Shown here one piece after another: positions 45,118 to 54,304 of a stretch of DNA of 64,000 nucleotides (positions within the stretch are counted from its first letter, which is position 1; every line of letters begins with the position of its first letter). Below the pieces are notes generated by a model. That model was not told the origin of the DNA and did no database searches. It saw only the letters and a program-made list of their open reading frames with translations. The position numbers and the translations under genes were made by a program. Source of the DNA: Sphingobium cloacae (GTDB taxonomy: Bacteria; Pseudomonadota; Alphaproteobacteria; Sphingomonadales; Sphingomonadaceae); the NCBI RefSeq assembly GCF_002355855.1, contig NZ_AP017655.1, forward strand, positions 1,736,001 to 1,800,000, given 5' to 3'.

Positions 45118-45333
45118 GATGCCGAGCTAGCAGACGTCCAGAGTTTTCACCCGAGGACCGCGTCTGCTATCTCGAAACATCACGGTCTTTTACGATTGTA
45201 GATATCAGTGACCCAGCGAAAGCGACGCCCACAACCGCACATGGCTGGCATCGATAACGCCGAGGCTTGGTCCCTTTCAGTTGGTGCAGCGGGGGCCGCG
45301 GGCGCGGCGGACGTTGAGTGAGCGTGAACCTCA
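45118..45333. other. Gap without a recognisable gene
   Basis: 216 bp between converging genes. On the minus strand a short stretch reads LGVIDASHVRLW, like the first DDE region of IS5-type transposases, so a transposase remnant is possible. Too short to call. Confidence 0.35.
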
Positions 45334-46350
45334 TCACTGCCAACCCTCGATGACGATCTTGCCGCGTGCGGTAGTGCTCTCAAGCGCCTGGTGCGCGCGC
45401 TTGAGGTTCACGGCGTTGATGGGGGAGAACCGTTCGGTGAGGGTGGTGCGCACCTCGCCGGCGTCCACGAGGCTGGCGATGGCCGACAGGATCTGACCCT
45501 GCGTTTCCATATCAGCAGTCTCGAACATGGACCGGGTGAACATAAACTCCCAGTGGGTCGACACCGACTTGCGTTTGAACGGTACGACATCGAGCGTCTT
45601 GGGGTCGTCGATGAGCGCAAAACGTCCCTGAGGGGCGATCAGCTCGGCGATCTGCTCGATGTGCTCGTCGGTGTGCGTGGCCGAGAAGATGAAAGCCGGC
45701 GCGCCGATGCCCAAATCCGCCACTTGCCGAGCCAGCGGCTGGCGATGATCGATGACGTGGTGCGCACCGAGCTCACCCACCCAGGCCTGCGTTTCAGGGC
45801 GCGAGGCCGTCGCAATGACGATCAGCTCGGGTACTTGGCGAGCAAGCTGGATTGCCATCGAGCCTACCCCGCCGGCACCCCCGACAATCAACAACGCATG
45901 TGCTGCACCGGCTACAGGAGTACGCACGGACAATCGCTCGAAGAGGGCCTCCCACGCGGTGATCGCCGTCAGCGGCAACGCCGCTGCCTCTGCCCAATCG
46001 AGGCTGGCCGGCTTCTTCCCGACAATGCGCTCGTCGACCAAGTGCAACTCGGCGTTGGTCCCATCGCGGCCAATGCTGCCCGCGTAGAACACCTCGTCGC
46101 CCGGTTCGAAGCCGCGCACTTCAGGGCCAACAGCGCGAACGACACCGGCGGCATCCCAACCCAGGACACGCCAATCACCGTGGATCGAACCCGAGCCAGC
46201 GCGAACCTTCGTGTCAACCGGGTTTACCGAGACAGCCTTGACCTCGACGAGGAGATCACGGCCGGTAGCGTTGGGATCGGGAAGTTCGATATCGACGAGA
46301 GCTTCCGTGCGATCGATCGTTCCGGGTTGCTGGTAGCCGATTGCGCGCAT
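45334..46350 (-). CDS. MDR-family zinc-type quinone/enone reductase
   Basis: 338 residues from ATG 46350 (AGGA 8 bp upstream). GroES-like domain (VEVKAVSVNPVDTKVRAG, LGWDAAGVVRAVGPEVRGFEPGDEVFYAG), then the nucleotide-binding domain LLIVGGAGGVGSMAIQLARQ. No structural-zinc Cys cluster, so it is probably a zinc-free quinone oxidoreductase-like NADPH reductase, although annotated relatives are called zinc-binding alcohol dehydrogenases. Located downstream of LysR 2 on the same strand (84-bp gap). Confidence 0.88.
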   Translation of the reverse strand: MRAIGYQQPGTIDRTEALVDIELPDPNATGRDLLVEVKAVSVNPVDTKVRAGSGSIHGDWRVLGWDAAGVVRAVGPEVRGFEPGDEVFYAGSIGRDGTNAELHLVDERIVGKKPASLDWAEAAALPLTAITAWEALFERLSVRTPVAGAAHALLIVGGAGGVGSMAIQLARQVPELIVIATASRPETQAWVGELGAHHVIDHRQPLARQVADLGIGAPAFIFSATHTDEHIEQIAELIAPQGRFALIDDPKTLDVVPFKRKSVSTHWEFMFTRSMFETADMETQGQILSAIASLVDAGEVRTTLTERFSPINAVNLKRAHQALESTTARGKIVIEGWQ

Positions 46351-46434
46351 GATAAATCCTATTGTCAGGGGCTGTATAGCGAACTTTGTCGCGTACGGGA
46401 TACGCACAAGCGACATCGCGGTTCGACATCGTCC

Positions 46435-47370
46435 TCAGGCTGGCGACGGCGTGATTGCCGCTGCCGTCTTCCCCGTGAGGTCGGTGATGATCGCGCCGAT
46501 CAGCGCCCGTAACCAACGGTGGGCGGGATCGTGGCGGTAACGGACGTGCCAGGCCATCTCGACGGGAAAGCTGCCGAGGTCGACCGGAGCCGGCAGGATC
46601 TTCAGCCGGGGGTCGTGCATCAGCCGCCTGCAGATGAGCGAGGGCAGGGTGGCGCAGTAGTCGGTCACCGCTACCATCTCGGCTGCCGCGAAGAAGTTGG
46701 TCACGGAGATCGCGACGTCGCGCTTCAGCTGCTGCTGCGCCAGCGCCTGAAACAAACCGGCGCGCATCCGTCCGGGCGGCACGATGTTGACATGCTTCAT
46801 CGTCTCGAACTGCTCGCGCGTCATGGCATCGCCGATGGCCGGATGATCGGCGCGGACCGCGCAAGCGAGGCCTTCATCCATCAGGTGCTGGACGACGAGG
46901 TTATCGGGCGGATCGACGATGCGGCCCAGCACGAGCGCCGTCGTGCCCGACACGACGCCTGTTTCCGCAAGATCGTTGCCGAAGGGGGTCAGGCGGAGCT
47001 TGATGCCGGGCGCGACCTTCTCCAGGCGCGCCACGATAGCGGGGACGAGGACGAACTCGACATAGCCGTTTGGCGCGATCGTGAAGAGCCGTTCGGCCTG
47101 TACCGGGTCGAAGGCCTGCTGACCGAGGACCGCATTGTCGAGCTGCGCAAGTGCCTCGGCGATCAGCGGTGAGAGTTCAAGCGCGATCGGGGTCGGCTGG
47201 ATGCCGTAGCGCTCGCGGACGAACAGCTGGTCCTGAAGCATCTGTCGCAGACGCAACAAGGCGTTAGAGAGGGCGGGCTGCGTCATGCCCATGCGCTCGG
47301 CAGCCCGCGTGACGCTGCGCTCCTCCATCAACGCGACGAAGATCGGCAGCAGGTTCAGATCGTAGCGCAT
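46435..47370 (-). CDS. LysR-family regulator (NodD/LinR-like group)
   Basis: 311 residues. Starts MRYDLNLLPIFVALMEERSVTRAAERMGMTQPALSNALLRLRQMLQDQLFVRERYGIQPTPIALEL, typical of the NodD/NahR/LinR branch that senses aromatic or quinone-like inducers. AGGA 7 bp before ATG 47370. A TGTCAGA/TCTGACA palindrome starts 10 bp upstream, in the divergent promoter shared with a DJ-1 gene. Confidence 0.92.
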   Translation of the reverse strand: MRYDLNLLPIFVALMEERSVTRAAERMGMTQPALSNALLRLRQMLQDQLFVRERYGIQPTPIALELSPLIAEALAQLDNAVLGQQAFDPVQAERLFTIAPNGYVEFVLVPAIVARLEKVAPGIKLRLTPFGNDLAETGVVSGTTALVLGRIVDPPDNLVVQHLMDEGLACAVRADHPAIGDAMTREQFETMKHVNIVPPGRMRAGLFQALAQQQLKRDVAISVTNFFAAAEMVAVTDYCATLPSLICRRLMHDPRLKILPAPVDLGSFPVEMAWHVRYRHDPAHRWLRALIGAIITDLTGKTAAAITPSPA

Positions 47371-47380
47371 GCAGTCATCC

Positions 47381-47400
47381 TGTCAGACGTATATCTGACA
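47381..47400. promoter_or_regulatory. LysR operator between LysR 2 and the DJ-1 gene
   Basis: TGTCAGA-CGTATA-TCTGACA, a perfect 7-bp inverted repeat with a 6-bp spacer and the T-N11-A character of LysR sites. It lies in the 113-bp divergent region, so it should serve both the regulator and the downstream genes. Confidence 0.75.
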
Positions 47401-47483
47401 TTAGAAAGATAAACTTCTAGAATATATCAACGAGGCCCATTTCCCATCCATCGGCGACGGGCGCCGCGAACATGGAGGTTCAG

Positions 47484-48278
47484 ATGAGCAAGGGTCAGGT
47501 TCTCGTTCTTGGATCGAACGCGACACAGCTCGGTCTGCGTAGCGGCAGTACCGCAACGGTCGGTCAGTATCTCAACGAGACGGCAGTCCCCGCGCTGGCA
47601 CTGCTCGACGCCGGCTATGATATTGTTCTCGCTACGCCCAACGGGACCAAGCCGCACATCGACGCCGGCTCCGACACGAAGGACCACTTCGGCGGTGATG
47701 AGGCGGCATACCAGCGCGCCAAGGACTTCTTCGCCAGCCACCCGGCCATGAACGACGTCCGCACGCTGAAATCGGTCGTCGACGAGGGTCTGGACGGCTT
47801 CGTTGGCGTGTTCGTGCCGGGAGGTCACGCGCCCATCGTCGATCTGATGCAGGACCGCGATGCGGGCACGATCCTCCGTCACTTCCACGCGGCGGCCAAG
47901 CCGACCGCGCTCCTCTGCCACGGACCGGTGGTCGTTGTCGCCGCGCTCGACGATGCTCCGGCCTTCCGCAAGGCGCTGGAGGAAGGCGATGACGCTGGGG
48001 CGGCCGACCTGGCGCGAGACTGGATCTACTCAGGCTACCGCATGACAGTCTTTTCGGCGAGCGAGGAAAAGATCGCCGAGGAGCAAGTGCTGAAGGGCGA
48101 ACTCTACTTCGACATGGAAAAGGCGCTGCGGTCGGCCGGTGGCGACGTCTCTGTCACCGACAAGAACTTCGCTTCGAATGTCGTCGTGGACCGGGAACTG
48201 ATCACGGGTCAGAATCCCGCGTCGGACCGGGCCATGGCCGACGCGTTGATCGAAGCCCTCGATCGCGCCGCTGCGTGA
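47484..48278 (+). CDS. DJ-1/PfpI family protein (Hsp31/glyoxalase III-like)
   Basis: 264 residues from ATG 47484, with GGAGG upstream. Nucleophile elbow Cys in TALLCHGPVVVVAAL, acidic partner in the VPGGHAPIVDLM region, and FGGDEAAYQRAKDFF. The long form resembles Hsp31-type proteins, which deal with methylglyoxal (glyoxalase III) or damaged proteins. Its role in carbonyl detoxification is inferred from family and neighbours. Likely first gene of a run of plus-strand genes up to 52575. Confidence 0.88.
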   Translation: MSKGQVLVLGSNATQLGLRSGSTATVGQYLNETAVPALALLDAGYDIVLATPNGTKPHIDAGSDTKDHFGGDEAAYQRAKDFFASHPAMNDVRTLKSVVDEGLDGFVGVFVPGGHAPIVDLMQDRDAGTILRHFHAAAKPTALLCHGPVVVVAALDDAPAFRKALEEGDDAGAADLARDWIYSGYRMTVFSASEEKIAEEQVLKGELYFDMEKALRSAGGDVSVTDKNFASNVVVDRELITGQNPASDRAMADALIEALDRAAA

Positions 48279-48349
48279 GTACCAGGATGACGGGCGGGGC
48301 GCTTAGGATGCGCCCCGCTTCGGATATAACCAGGACAGGGTATGGTGCC

Positions 48350-48646
48350 ATGACCGCCAACGTGAAGATCGTCGCCGTCCTAACCGCCCGTGCGGATACC
48401 GTCGACCGCCTGCGCGCTCTGCTTGACGCCATGCTAAAGCCAAGCCGTGCCGAACCGGGCAATTTGCGCTACGATCTCTGGCAGGACCAGAGCGATCCGA
48501 ATCGTTTCGTGCTCGACGAGCTGTACGCGGACGCGGATGCAGTCGCCGCCCACCGTGCAACGCCCCACTTCCAGAACTACCTCTCTCAGATCGGCGATCT
48601 GTCCGAGCGCGCCGCGTTTGTCCTCAACCCCGTCTCGTCAACCTGA
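48350..48646 (+). CDS. ABM-domain protein (YgiN-like), copy 1
   Basis: 98 residues from ATG 48350: MTANVKIVAVLTARADTVDRLRALLDAML, KPSRAEPGNLRYDLWQDQSDPNRFVLDELYADADAVAAHRATPHFQNYL. This is the antibiotic biosynthesis monooxygenase ferredoxin-like fold; YgiN relatives oxidise quinols or act on quinones. It follows the DJ-1 gene by 71 bp. Confidence 0.88.
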   Translation: MTANVKIVAVLTARADTVDRLRALLDAMLKPSRAEPGNLRYDLWQDQSDPNRFVLDELYADADAVAAHRATPHFQNYLSQIGDLSERAAFVLNPVSST

Positions 48647-48852
48647 GGATGGTGCCAATGGGCAAGCCTGAAGAATGGGTGGGTACGGCACGGCTTGTAA
48701 AGGCGTTCGACACAGACGTGTTGCGGATGATCGGCCTGTTGGCACCTGCGCTTCGCCTGGGCCTTATGGGCCTCGTTCATCCACGCGGCTACCGCTGGCG
48801 CGGGGCCGCGACCCAGCGAAAAATCAACATCTGAAGTGAAGGAAACACAGTC
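48647..48852. other. Gap with a doubtful 58-codon frame
   Basis: An open frame at about 48658-48834 (MGKPEEWVGTARLVKAFDTDVLRMIGLL...) matches nothing I recognise and ends in a phrase (TQRKINI) that looks non-native. Possibly a gene remnant. The AAGGAAA before the next gene closes the gap. Confidence 0.3.
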
Positions 48853-49593
48853 ATGACCAAAGGTATCGAAGGCAAGGTCGTTCTCATTACCGGCGGCAGC
48901 ACCGGTATCGGCGCGGAAACCGCGCGTCTTCTCGCGGAACGCGGCGCCAAGGTGGCCATCGCCGCGCGGCGCAAGGACAGGCTCGACGAGGTCGTCGCGG
49001 ACATCGCCGCAAACGGTGGCACGGCACGTAGCTACGCGCTGGACGTGACCGACAAATCGGCGGTCCAGTCCGTGGTCGCCGCAATCATTGCCGACTTCGG
49101 CCGCCTCGACGTGCTGATCAACAACGCCGGGCTGATGCCGATCCGTCCGATGGCCGAGGTCAACACCGACGAGTGGGACCAGATGATCGACGTCAATCTG
49201 AAGGGTACGCTCTACGGCATCGCGGCGGCCCTTCCCGGTTTTCTCGAACAGGGCAGCGGTCACATCATCAACTTGAGCTCGGTTGCAGGCATCAAGGTCT
49301 TCGCACCGGGCGGCACGGTCTACTCCGGCACCAAGTTCGCCGTCAGCGCGATCAGCGAGGGCTTGCGCCACGAGGTGGGGGAAAAGGTCCGGGTCACGTC
49401 AATCGAGCCTGGAGCTGTCGAGAGCGATCTGAAGTTCACGACCTCTGGCACGGCTGCCGAGACGGTGCTGGACTTCTACAAGCAGGCCATTCCGGCGGCA
49501 TCGGTGGCGCGTGCTATCGCGTTCGCTGTCGAACAACCTGATGACGTCGACGTCAACGCGATCGTCATCCGGCCGACCGCACAGGAGTTCTGA
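48853..49593 (+). CDS. Short-chain dehydrogenase/reductase
   Basis: 246 residues, classical SDR. NADP-binding TGGSTGIGAET with RRKD after beta2, NNAGLMP, catalytic Ser in NLSSVAGIKV, and YSGTKFAVSA (Tyr-x-x-x-Lys). YdfG/YciK-like subgroup of broad-substrate reductases. AAGGAAA ribosome site. Placed between two ABM-domain genes in the same direction. Substrate unknown; a carbonyl reductase role is likely from context. Confidence 0.92.
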   Translation: MTKGIEGKVVLITGGSTGIGAETARLLAERGAKVAIAARRKDRLDEVVADIAANGGTARSYALDVTDKSAVQSVVAAIIADFGRLDVLINNAGLMPIRPMAEVNTDEWDQMIDVNLKGTLYGIAAALPGFLEQGSGHIINLSSVAGIKVFAPGGTVYSGTKFAVSAISEGLRHEVGEKVRVTSIEPGAVESDLKFTTSGTAAETVLDFYKQAIPAASVARAIAFAVEQPDDVDVNAIVIRPTAQEF

Positions 49594-49704
49594 TTTCGAC
49601 GAGGAGGCGGGGCCGCGTGTGCTCCGCCTCACGGGGAACGTACCGGCCTGCTAGACCGTTACTTTGACGAATAATATCTGTCCGTTTCACTTGAGGAGTC
49701 GATT

Positions 49705-49998
49705 ATGCCCAAACTTGCCCTGTATGTACCACTGAAGGCCAAGCCCGGAAAAGAGCGCGATGTCGCCGATTTCCTGACCTCGGCATTGCCGCTCGTTCAA
49801 GCTGAGCCGGGCACTCTGACCTGGTATGCGATCGAGGAAGGTCCCGGTGCGTACGCGATCTTCGATACGTTCGACACAGAGGAGGATCGGCAGGCCCATC
49901 TTGACGGCAAGGTTGCTGCCGCACTGATGGACAAGGCAGAAGAACTGTTTTCTGAACCGCCGCAGATTCACAAGTTCACCCTGCTGGCCGCGAAATAG
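49705..49998 (+). CDS. ABM-domain protein (YgiN-like), copy 2
   Basis: 97 residues: MPKLALYVPLKAKPGKERDVADFLTSALPLVQAEPGTLTWYAIEEGPGAYAIFDTFDTEEDRQAHLDGKVAAALMDKAEELF. Same ferredoxin-like dimer fold as the 48350 gene but only distantly alike. TTGAGGAGT precedes the ATG. Potential quinone- or ROS-related monooxygenase. An unusual run of nine G bases (50042-50050) follows about 45 bp later. Confidence 0.85.
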   Translation: MPKLALYVPLKAKPGKERDVADFLTSALPLVQAEPGTLTWYAIEEGPGAYAIFDTFDTEEDRQAHLDGKVAAALMDKAEELFSEPPQIHKFTLLAAK

Positions 49999-50107
49999 CC
50001 GAGCGGTCGGCACCCTAGCGCGTTGCTCTCATCGCGCGCGTGGGGGGGGGCCGGGCGCGGCGGCGTGCGTTGAGCGGCTTTCCCCGAACCGGCCACGGAG
50101 ATACTCC

Positions 50108-50524
50108 ATGCGCACCACCCAGACGCTCGACCTGAACGCGCGGACGATCATCGATGCGGGGATCGCGGAGGCCGAGCGGATCGGCAACCCGATGAACATC
50201 GCGGTGGTGGACGCGGGCGGCTGCCTCCTAGCGTTCGCGCGGATGGACGATGCATGGCGCGGCAGCGTCGACATCGCGATCGGCAAGGCGTGGACGGCGC
50301 GCGCGTTCGACGTCGAGACCAAGGCGCTGGCGAAGCTCGCCCAGCCGGGCGCCGACTTCTACGGCATCCATGCCTCCAACGACGGCAAGGTGATGATCTT
50401 CGCCGGGGGCGTGCCGATAAAGGAGGGCGAGACGGTGATCGGCGCGGTGGGCGTGTCGGGCGGCACCGGCAAGCAAGACCAGGGCGTGGCCGAGGCGGCG
50501 GCGCAGGCGTTCGCGCGCGGCTGA
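50108..50524 (+). CDS. GlcG/HbpS-family heme-binding-like protein
   Basis: 138 residues: LDLNARTIIDAGIAEAERIGNPMNIAVVDAGGCLLAFARMDDAWRGSVDIAIGKAWTARAF, FYGIHASNDGKVMIFAGGVPIKEGETVIGAVGVSGGTGKQDQGVAEAAAQAF. This is the DUF336/GlcG fold found with diol, glycolate and aromatic degradation genes, where it binds heme or cobalamin precursors or acts as an accessory. GGAG lies 7 bp before the ATG. Confidence 0.9.
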   Translation: MRTTQTLDLNARTIIDAGIAEAERIGNPMNIAVVDAGGCLLAFARMDDAWRGSVDIAIGKAWTARAFDVETKALAKLAQPGADFYGIHASNDGKVMIFAGGVPIKEGETVIGAVGVSGGTGKQDQGVAEAAAQAFARG

Positions 50525-50858
50525 GCCTTGGAGCGCGGTGCCGGGCGCGGCGGTGCCCGCTTAGTCGACGGCGGTTCAGTCGACGCGGTTCAGTCGACGG
50601 CGGCGGGCGCGCCTCGCGCGCGGCGCGGGTCGCCTCCGTTTAGAGCGTTATTCGGCCATTCTGGCCCAGTCATTCAGAAAACCGCCGTGAATCGATCCTA
50701 GGATGGCCATACGGAAAGGAACCTCTCAGCTAGCAGAAGGTTCCGAAAACTGAGATCACTTGGAAGGGCGCGATGTCCTCCGCCGCTGCGACGGACCGGG
50801 ATCATCAGCAAGCTCTCGATTTGATGACGCGTTGAGAAGAGCTGCGAAAGGAAAAATC
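50525..50858. other. Intergenic region with AGTCGACG direct repeats
   Basis: 334 bp, no gene recognised. AGTCGACGGCGGTTC / AGTCGACGCGGTTC / AGTCGACGGCGGG stand in tandem at 50563-50605. The rest presumably holds the promoter of the formaldehyde dehydrogenase gene; AAAGGA lies 7 bp before its GTG. Confidence 0.5.
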
Positions 50859-51998
50859 GTGAAAGCTGTCGTGTACAACGGGCCCAAAGATGTTTCTGTC
50901 AATACCATCGATGATCCCAAGATCGAAAAGCAGACCGATGTTATCATCCGGCTGACCACGACCAATATCTGCGGGTCGGACCTTCACATGTATGAGGGCC
51001 GTACCAGCTTCGAGAAGGGCAGGGTCTTCGGTCACGAAAACCTTGGCGAGGTCATCGAAGTCGGCGCTGCCGTAGATCGTATCAAGAAGGGCGATCGCGT
51101 GTGCATGCCGTTCAATGTCGGTTGCGGTTTCTGCGAAAATTGCGAACGCGGTTTGACGGGTTTCTGCCTCACGACCAACCCTGGAACCGCCGGCGCAGCG
51201 TATGGCTTTGCCGAGATGGGTCCGTGGCAAGGTGGTCAGGCCGAGTTGATGCGCGTTCCTTATGCGGACTTCAATTGTCTGAAGTTGCCTGAGGACGCTG
51301 AGGAGAAGGAGGATGACTATGTCATGCTCTCCGACATCTTCCCCACCGGTTGGCATGGCGTCGAACTGTCGGGTTTCCTGCCTGGCGAAAGCATCGCGAT
51401 CTACGGCGCCGGTCCGGTCGGTTTGATGGCCGCGCACTCAGCCGAAATCCGCAGTGCCTCTCAGATCTTCGTGGTCGATTCTCACGATGACCGCCTGAAA
51501 CTGGCCGAGGCGATGGGCGCTATTCCGATCGACATGCGCAAGGGCGATCCCGCCCAGCAGATCCTTGACGCGACCGGCGGCCTCGGGACCGACCGGGGGG
51601 TCGAGGCGGTCGGGTATCAGTGTTGCGACCGCCACGGCAAGGAGCGCAGCAATTACACGATGAACTGCCTCGTCAAAAGCACGAAGGCCACCGGCGGAAT
51701 CGGCGTCGTCGGCGTGTTCATTCCGGAAGACCCGAACGCGCCCGACGATCTCCAGAAGGAAGGCAAGATGGCTTTCGACTTCGGCAACTTCTGGTTCAAG
51801 GGCCAGAAGATCGGCACCGGCCAGTGCAATGTAAAGCACTATAACCGGCGACTGATGAAGCTTATCGAGCAAGACCGGGCCAATCCTGCCCAAATCATCT
51901 CGCACCGACTGCCGCTCGATCAGGCACCAGACGCCTACAAGCATTTCGACGAGCGCGATGCTGGCTGGACGAAGGTCGTGCTCAAGCCGGGCACCTGA
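50859..51998 (+). CDS. fdhA: Glutathione-independent formaldehyde dehydrogenase (zinc MDR)
   Basis: 379 residues from GTG 50859. Catalytic zinc Cys in NICGSDLHMYEGRTSFEKGRVFGHENLGEV, structural-zinc cluster CGFCENCERGLTGFC, nucleotide site IYGAGPVGLMAAHSAEI, and the FdhA-type VEAVGYQCCDRHGKERSNYTMNCL and RRLMKLIEQDRANPAQIISHRLPLDQAP. Related to the P. putida enzyme, which oxidises formaldehyde with NAD without glutathione. A PfpI gene follows 31 bp later. Confidence 0.93.
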   Translation: MKAVVYNGPKDVSVNTIDDPKIEKQTDVIIRLTTTNICGSDLHMYEGRTSFEKGRVFGHENLGEVIEVGAAVDRIKKGDRVCMPFNVGCGFCENCERGLTGFCLTTNPGTAGAAYGFAEMGPWQGGQAELMRVPYADFNCLKLPEDAEEKEDDYVMLSDIFPTGWHGVELSGFLPGESIAIYGAGPVGLMAAHSAEIRSASQIFVVDSHDDRLKLAEAMGAIPIDMRKGDPAQQILDATGGLGTDRGVEAVGYQCCDRHGKERSNYTMNCLVKSTKATGGIGVVGVFIPEDPNAPDDLQKEGKMAFDFGNFWFKGQKIGTGQCNVKHYNRRLMKLIEQDRANPAQIISHRLPLDQAPDAYKHFDERDAGWTKVVLKPGT

Positions 51999-52029
51999 CC
52001 TTGGCCTTCGACGGAATAGGAAATAAATC

Positions 52030-52575
52030 ATGACTTTGGAAGGCAAATCGATTGCCATTCTGATCGCACCCCGCGGGACGGAAGAACCAGAATTCTCGAA
52101 GCCCAAGCGAGCTGTCGAGGACGCTGGTGGCAAAGTGACCGTGGTCAGTTTTGAACCTGGCAAGGCTCGCACAGTCAATGGCGATCTCGACGAGGGCGGC
52201 AGCTATACTATCGACAAGACGTTTTCCGAGGTGAAAGCCGACGATTTCGACGGACTTGTTGTGCCCGGAGGGACTGTCGGTGCTGACAAGCTGCGCGGCA
52301 GCGACGAGGCAATCGGTTTCATCCGGGCGTTCTTCGATCAGAAAAAACCTGTCGCGGCTATATGCCATGCACCCTGGACATTGATCGAGGCGGGCGTGCT
52401 CAAGGGTCGCACCTTGACGTCCTACCCGACGCTGAAGGTCGATATCGAGAACGCCGGCGGTGCATGGACCAATGAGGAAGTCGTGGTCGACAACGGCCTT
52501 GTTACCAGCCGCGATCCCAATGATTTGCCCGCCTTCTGTGCCAAACTCGTCGAGGAAATCGCAGCAGGGAATTAA
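52030..52575 (+). CDS. DJ-1/PfpI family protein (YhbO/DJ-1 type)
   Basis: 181 residues: SIAILIAPRGTEEPEFSKPKRAVEDAGGKVTVVS, DDFDGLVVPGGTVGADKLRGSDEAIGFIRAFFDQKKPVAAICHAPWTLIEAGVLKGRTLTSYPTLKVDIENAGGAW. Nucleophile Cys in AICHAPW and acidic partner Glu18 are in place. Members act on methylglyoxal-modified molecules or as stress proteins. Second DJ-1 family gene of the cargo. A very stable hairpin follows. Confidence 0.92.
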   Translation: MTLEGKSIAILIAPRGTEEPEFSKPKRAVEDAGGKVTVVSFEPGKARTVNGDLDEGGSYTIDKTFSEVKADDFDGLVVPGGTVGADKLRGSDEAIGFIRAFFDQKKPVAAICHAPWTLIEAGVLKGRTLTSYPTLKVDIENAGGAWTNEEVVVDNGLVTSRDPNDLPAFCAKLVEEIAAGN

Positions 52576-52636
52576 GACGGGGCGTTTCGACGAACCATGT
52601 GAGGGCCCTCTTCCTGGAGAAGGTCCGCACAAAGCA

Positions 52637-52675
52637 AGCGTGGCGGATGGCCAGCGATTGGCCGTCCGCCACGCT
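52637..52675 (+). terminator. Long hairpin after the PfpI gene
   Basis: AGCGTGGCGGA-T-GGCCA / TGGCC-G-TCCGCCACGCT, a 17-bp stem with one mismatch and a 5-nt loop, 61 bp past the stop. No T tract, so either a factor-assisted terminator or an mRNA-stability element. It marks the end of the detoxification cargo. Confidence 0.55.
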
Positions 52676-52789
52676 GAGGATCAGCGTGCAATAGGCACCC
52701 CCTTCGTGGGGTGATCGGCGTGCAAAAAGGACCCCTTCATCCCGGGGATTTAGTCGGCCGACTGGTTTTGATCAGTTGGCGAGAACGGG

Positions 52790-54304
52790 ATGTTGATCGT
52801 GGAGACAGTGGTTCGGATTCGGCGTGAGCATGCAGGGGGGAAGGCGATCAAGGCGATCGCGCGCGACCTTCGTTTGTCGCGGAAGGTAGTCCGCAAGGCG
52901 ATCCGGTCGCCGGAGGCGGCGTTCAACTATCAGCGCAAAGTCCAGCCGCTGCCGCGGATCGGTCCTTATCAGGATCGTCTCGATGCGCTGCTTGAGGAGA
53001 ACGAGGGGCGCGGCCGCCGCGATCGGCTACGGATGACGCGTATCCATGACCTGCTGGTGCGCGAGGGGTTCGATGGATCCTATGATGCGGTGCGCCGCTA
53101 TGCGGCGCGCTGGCGTGCTGCGCGGCGGAAGGATGCTGGCGAAGGCGCACCGGCGTTCATCCCGATGACCTTCCAGCCGGGTGAGGCCTACCAGTTCGAC
53201 TGGAGCCACGAGGATGTGGAGATCGCCGGCAAGCCGATGCGGGTGAAGGTGGCGCATATGCGTCTCTGCGACTCGCGCGCACCCTATGTCCGGGCCTATC
53301 CGCGCGAGGGCCAGGAGATGCTGTTCGATGCCCATGCCCGGGCGTTCGCGTTCTTCGGCGGTGTGCCGCGACGCGGTATCTACGATAATATGAAGACGGC
53401 GGTGACGGCCGTGTTCACCGGCAAGGAGCGTGTGTTCAACCGCCGCTTCCTGATCATGACCGATCATTACATGGTCGAGCCGACCGCCTGCTCGCCGGCG
53501 GCGGGATGGGAGAAGGGCCAGGTCGAGCAGCAGGTCCAGACGATCCGAGGCCGCTTCTTCCAGCCGCGACTCCGGTTCGCCAGCCTGGCCGAGCTCAACG
53601 GGTGGCTGGAGGCCGAGTGCCGGCGCTGGGCCGAGCATCATGCCCATCCCGAACGCGGGGATATTACCGTCGCCGAGGCGCTGGATATGGAGCGACCGGC
53701 CCTGCAGCCGATCCTGGCACCGTTCGACGGCTTCCATGAGAGCGAGCATGCCGTCACCGGCACCTGCCTCATCAGCTTCGATCGCAACCGCTACTCGGTC
53801 ATGTCGACGGCCGCACGCCGGACCGTTCAGGTGCGCTCCTATGCCGATCGCATCGTCATACGCTGCGGCGATGCGATCGTCGGGGAGCATGAGCGCCACT
53901 TCGGTCGGAACCGCACGATATACGATCCCTGGCATTATCTGCCGGTCCTCGCGCACAAGCCCGGCGCGCTGCGTAACGGCGCACCGTTCCAGGACTGGGA
54001 TCTGCCGCCCGCCCTGCACCGATTACGGCGAAGGCTCGGCACCGGGGACGAGGCCGATCGCAGGTTCGTGCGGGTCCTCTCGGCGGTGCTCACCGATGGC
54101 CTGGAGCCGGTAGAGGCTGCCGTGCGCGAAGCGTTGGCGAACGGAACGGCCAGCGACGAGCTGATCCTCAACATCCTCTCCCGGCGCCGCGAGCCGGCGA
54201 CACCCCACAGCATCGTCACTTCGGAAGACCGGATGCTGCAGCATCCTCCGCTCGCCGACTGTGCCCGCTATGATCTGCTGCGAGGCTATGATGCAGCGGC
54301 ATGA
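52790..54304 (+). CDS. istA: IS21-family transposase IstA
   Basis: 504 residues. N-terminal HTH ([36 protein letters not shown]), then a DDE integrase core: [23 protein letters not shown] (Asp), [11 protein letters not shown] (Asp), [24 protein letters not shown] (Glu). C-terminal beta-barrel ([31 protein letters not shown]). Complete. Overlaps istB. Confidence 0.95.
   Translation: MLIVETVVRIRREHAGGKAIKAIARDLRLSRKVVRKAIRSPEAAFNYQRKVQPLPRIGPYQDRLDALLEENEGRGRRDRLRMTRIHDLLVREGFDGSYDAVRRYAARWRAARRKDAGEGAPAFIPMTFQPGEAYQFDWSHEDVEIAGKPMRVKVAHMRLCDSRAPYVRAYPREGQEMLFDAHARAFAFFGGVPRRGIYDNMKTAVTAVFTGKERVFNRRFLIMTDHYMVEPTACSPAAGWEKGQVEQQVQTIRGRFFQPRLRFASLAELNGWLEAECRRWAEHHAHPERGDITVAEALDMERPALQPILAPFDGFHESEHAVTGTCLISFDRNRYSVMSTAARRTVQVRSYADRIVIRCGDAIVGEHERHFGRNRTIYDPWHYLPVLAHKPGALRNGAPFQDWDLPPALHRLRRRLGTGDEADRRFVRVLSAVLTDGLEPVEAAVREALANGTASDELILNILSRRREPATPHSIVTSEDRMLQHPPLADCARYDLLRGYDAAA

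Noticed and set aside
50042..50050. Run of nine G bases after ABM copy 2
   Set aside because: It could suggest phase variation, but it lies between genes with no frame crossing it; a sequencing artefact is as likely.
52576..52690. The long hairpin after PfpI as a small RNA gene
   Set aside because: No promoter is visible before it; a terminator or stability hairpin is the simpler reading.
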